NCBI GenBank assembly: GCA_001600635.1
Contig: BCKL01000009.1
Location: forward strand, 310,001 to 374,000
Source of the DNA: Leucosporidium creatinivorum
Taxonomy: Eukaryota > Basidiomycota > Microbotryomycetes > Leucosporidiales > Leucosporidiaceae
DNA: 64,000 bases
Reading direction: 5' to 3'
Shown: positions 61,292-64,000 of the stretch, one piece after another
Numbering within the stretch: position 1 is the first letter of the stretch
Layout of the letters: each line of letters starts with the position of its first letter
The notes under the pieces: generated by a model
Database searches by the model: none
The model's input: only the letters and a program-made list of their open reading frames with translations
Told to the model about the DNA's origin: nothing
Made by a program: the position numbers and the translations under genes

Positions 61292-64000
61292 TTACAGAGC
61301 GTTGACGGCTGCGAAAGAGGATGGTGGGTCAGCTCTACAGCGCCTTCGCCGAAAGCCCCAGCGAACTCACCTTTGGCGGCCACGACTGCTGCACCACTCT
61401 GCGCCGTCGCCACTCCGTTCGCACCGCCCTTTCCTGACCCTCCTGCTAGCGCTCCAGCCCGCTCCTTCCTCGCCTTCATGACCCTCTCCAAGCTCTCGCC
61501 GAGCGGATCCCTCCACTTCTCAACCGCCCTATACTGCCGCTCGATCCTCTCCGCCTCTCGCACCAACCCATACGCCCACTTCTGCATCCCTTGCTGCCGA
61601 GCTTGATCGCCTGGTGCCGGTGAAGAGTTGGAAGCTGGGTACGAGTTGGTTCCGCCCGAAGCAGTGCGCGCCATCTTGGCCGATTGCGAAGGGTGCTGAT
61701 GGTACTGCTGAGGCTGGGAGGCGTTGGGCGTGAGGGAGAGGTGCTGAGTAGCTGGTGGAGGAGGAAGAGGGAGAGGAGCGTGGAGGGCGGTCGAGGGTTG
61801 ATTTGGGTTGTAGTAGCCCGAGCCGCCGGGAGTAGGCTGAGCGCCGTTCGGTGCTGACGAGTTGGGGGTGTTGCTGCCGGACCAGTAGGGGGCGTCACGA
61901 GCGAGGAGAGCCTTCTGCTGAGTACGAGACATGGCGCCGCCGCCGGAGAGGGAAGCTGATGAGGCGTTGCGAGCGTTGGGACCGAACCGAGAGGAGACGG
62001 GAGAAGAAGAGAGTTGTTGCTGTTGCTGTTGTTGCTGTTGCTGCTCTTGTTGCTGAGGGGCGATGAGGTCTTGAGGTTCGATAAACTTGGAGATGACGAG
62101 AGGGGCGAACTGAGCGGGCGAAGGCGAAGCGCGCTGCTTGCCTCGAGATGCGCCGGCGCCAGGCTGAGGGGTGGACGCTCCAGGGATCGGGTACCGTCCT
62201 CCTGCTCCTCCTGCTGCAGACAAGCCGGCTCCCACCGAGGCTGAGGGTGACAGCGGCGGTGTCAATCCCGGGAATTGGGTCGTCAACCCCCTCAACGCCG
62301 ACGAGAAGTACCCGCTGGCGGTCCTCCGAGGTGGCCCTGCACGCTCCACTCCTCCCTGGATGTTGCCGAGAGCCGCGAGCGCTCCACTCGATTCGGATCC
62401 AGTGCTCTGCCGCAGACGACGAGTCGCATCCCGAGCGTCCTTGACGCCGAGTGTCGCTGCTCGCTTGGGATGCTGGCTGACGGGGGACGTTGGTCCTCCG
62501 ACATGCCCTCCCTCCGCAACGGTCCTCAAGCTCGCCACGCTGCCCAAACTCTCCGTCCTGCGATGTCCTCCGCTGACCTTCCTCCCTCCTGAGCCTCCCT
62601 CCCTGCTATCCCGCTCAGCGCCCTCTGGCTCGAGATGCGCCATCTCGGCGTGAGCGCACGCAGAGCGGTCCACCGTAGGAGGGGCGACGCTGCTAGCCGT
62701 ACGTCGGAAAAGGTGAGGTGCTGGAGGGCCCATCCGGCCGGCGAAGGAGAGGGCGTTAGATCGAACCGAGGCGTTCGACATGAGTGAAGCGTTGGAGGAT
62801 TTGCGGCCGGTGTTCTTGGGGCGAGTGTGTGTATGTGGGTGAGAGGGAGAAGGGGGAGCCGCAGCTGCGGTGGTCGATTGCGAACGGGAAGCGTCGTCGA
62901 GGGTGGTGGAGGAGGGGAAAGGGACAGTCGATTGCTGTTGTTGAGCGACGATGTCGGGGATGGAGGGAGCGCTCTTCGAGGTGTCCTTTGGTTGCGAGAC
63001 GGGCTTGAGCTCGTGCTCCTTGATGGGCGATTGAGGTTCACTTGCAAAGGGCGTTTCGGCGGCGAGAGGGCCGGGAGCGACGGCGGGTGTAGGATCGTCC
63101 ACGGGTTGCTGATTGAGCTGTTGCAGTTGTCGCAGGGCTTCGGGGGAGGGAGGAGAGGTGTCGTCGCTGTCGTCGATCTCGAACTTGGCGCGACGAGGGG
63201 TGGTCGGCCGACTCTTCTCCTCCTCCTTGGCGCCGTTGCCGTTGGCCTGGAGCGCGAGGAGGTCGCTGGTGGAGGTCTCGTTGCCGAGTCGCGCATCCTC
63301 CTCGCTGGCTATCCGATCGCCCTCGCCGAGAACCTGCCCCAGGCCGGAGATGGTGTCCTGGCGATAGGCTCTCGGCGGCTCCGGCAGCTCCTTCTTCTTG
63401 GCCGGTGCGGGAGAGTCGGTGGCGCTCTCCCAATCGCTGCCCGTCCCCGCCGTGCTCTGATAGCTGCCAACGACCTTGTCGATGGCTCCTCCCTTCTTGA
63501 GGTGTTGAGGGTTGTCCTCATTCGGCCGTCGCATCTCCTCGCGTGGAGGGGTGGCCATGGGAGTGACGTCCTGGATGGTGACCTCGACCCTTTCCGGAGT
63601 TTGACGCATAGGCGATGACTTGGCCCTAGAGCGAGAGCGCGAGCCCCGACCGTCCGAGCTGCGAGCTCGACCGCGCGGCTGCTCGGCGGCGACGATGGTG
63701 CTGCCTGAGCTGCCTCGTCGGTCGAATCCAGGACGTCGACCCGAACGTTCCTGCTCCTCCTCATCGTGATCATCCTCATCGTCGCTGCCGTGGTGATGAT
63801 CCTCAGCGGAGGTCAAGCTGGTCATACCGAAGCCGAAAGCGGGCTTCCTTCCACCGCTGTGGCTGCCGCTCCTCTTGCTGCTTCCGGCGCTACTCGTCGA
63901 GTTCTTGCGGCCATGATGAGGGAATTGGACGGTGTGATGCCCGGCAGAGTGGAGCGAGGAGGAGGACTTGTTGCGCTTGGGACGGTGAGCGGTGTGCGCC
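61292..64000 (-). CDS. Large Ser/Gln-rich protein, 5' end off window
   Basis: Open from the window end through to 61292; the true start is beyond 64000, and the in-frame residues before ATG 63825 (GRKNSTSSAGSSKRSGSHSG, RKPAFGFGMTSL) look genuine, so that ATG is not taken as the start. About 900 residues are visible. The protein is low-complexity: a His/Asp/Glu block (EDHHHGSDDEDDHDEEE), Arg/Ser repeats (RGSRSRSRAKSS), many SP/TP sites and a polyglutamine run (about 62015-62060). The C-terminus is helical and charged (QKWAYGLVREAERIERQYRA, LGESLERVMKARKERAGALA). The last intron leaves a 17-nt final exon encoding VNAL and the stop. The FGMTSLTSAED segment may be a regulatory motif. Possibly a transcriptional regulator; not recognised. 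Confidence 0.75.
62015..62060 (-). repeat. Polyglutamine-coding CAA/CAG repeat
   Basis: TTG/CTG-type triplets on the plus strand encode about 15 glutamines, interrupted once by Glu, on the minus strand inside the 61292-64000 gene. Mixed CAA and CAG codons make it less prone to slippage than a pure run. Confidence 0.8.

Noticed and set aside
1-64000. Transposons, virus-derived elements, CRISPR arrays, tRNA or rRNA genes
   Set aside because: No terminal repeats, polymerase or integrase motifs, repeat-spacer arrays or tRNA B-box-like pairs were found by reading; a dedicated search (tRNAscan-type, repeat library) would be needed to be sure.

Overview
The window is nuclear DNA from a GC-rich fungus. 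It is almost certainly a basidiomycete, and a red-yeast type (Pucciniomycotina, Rhodotorula/Sporobolomyces-like) is the best guess. Genes sit close together on both strands. Most are cut by many introns of about 50-120 nt that start GTRNGY and end YAG, with a CTGAC/CTAAC-like branch site about 10-40 nt before the acceptor. Several exons are tiny (4, 8, 16, 21 and 24 nt). I saw no tRNA, rRNA, CRISPR array, prophage-like segment or recognisable transposon. Two N bases at 2418 and 2430 show a draft assembly. Exon joins were read by eye; where complete exon lists are given, their total length is divisible by three.

Layout. 1-4.2 kb: chorismate mutase (minus, 3' end off the window) divergent from mitochondrial processing peptidase beta. 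4.5-7.1 kb: a small cysteine-rich protein, an unrecognised protein with four sumoylation-type motifs, and a duplicated ~80-bp segment. 7.6-18.3 kb: a bHLH regulator, a gamma-glutamyltransferase-family enzyme divergent from a DAL5-type transporter, and a Zn2Cys6 regulator. 18.6-22.6 kb: two head-to-head eEF1B-gamma genes with virtually identical C-terminal halves. 22.9-30 kb: a MYND protein, an HMT1-type ABC transporter and a short Zn2Cys6 protein. 30.5-34.6 kb: threonine synthase, with its 3' end tandemly copied, divergent from a glutathione S-transferase. 34.9-38.1 kb: a secreted GH16 glucanase converging on a secreted double-psi beta-barrel protein. 39-43.5 kb: a BTB/POZ protein, a CYSTM protein and a multi-pass membrane protein.

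43.6-48.3 kb: ADE2, a small mitochondrial protein and a BRD8/SANT-like protein that may extend beyond its apparent stop. 48.6-54.8 kb: a PHO80-type cyclin divergent from an RGS-LOV blue-light receptor. 55-61 kb: an APQ12-like membrane protein, a tandem pair of unrecognised paralogues and a MARVEL-like membrane protein. 61.3 kb to the end: a large Ser/Gln-rich protein cut by the window edge.

Most genes are housekeeping (aromatic amino acid, threonine and purine synthesis, translation, mitochondrial import). The most interesting parts are the RGS-LOV photoreceptor, the eEF1B-gamma inverted pair with apparent gene conversion and a 4-nt exon, the tandem unknown family, the repeated THR4 tail, and two small cysteine-rich proteins of the CYSTM kind.
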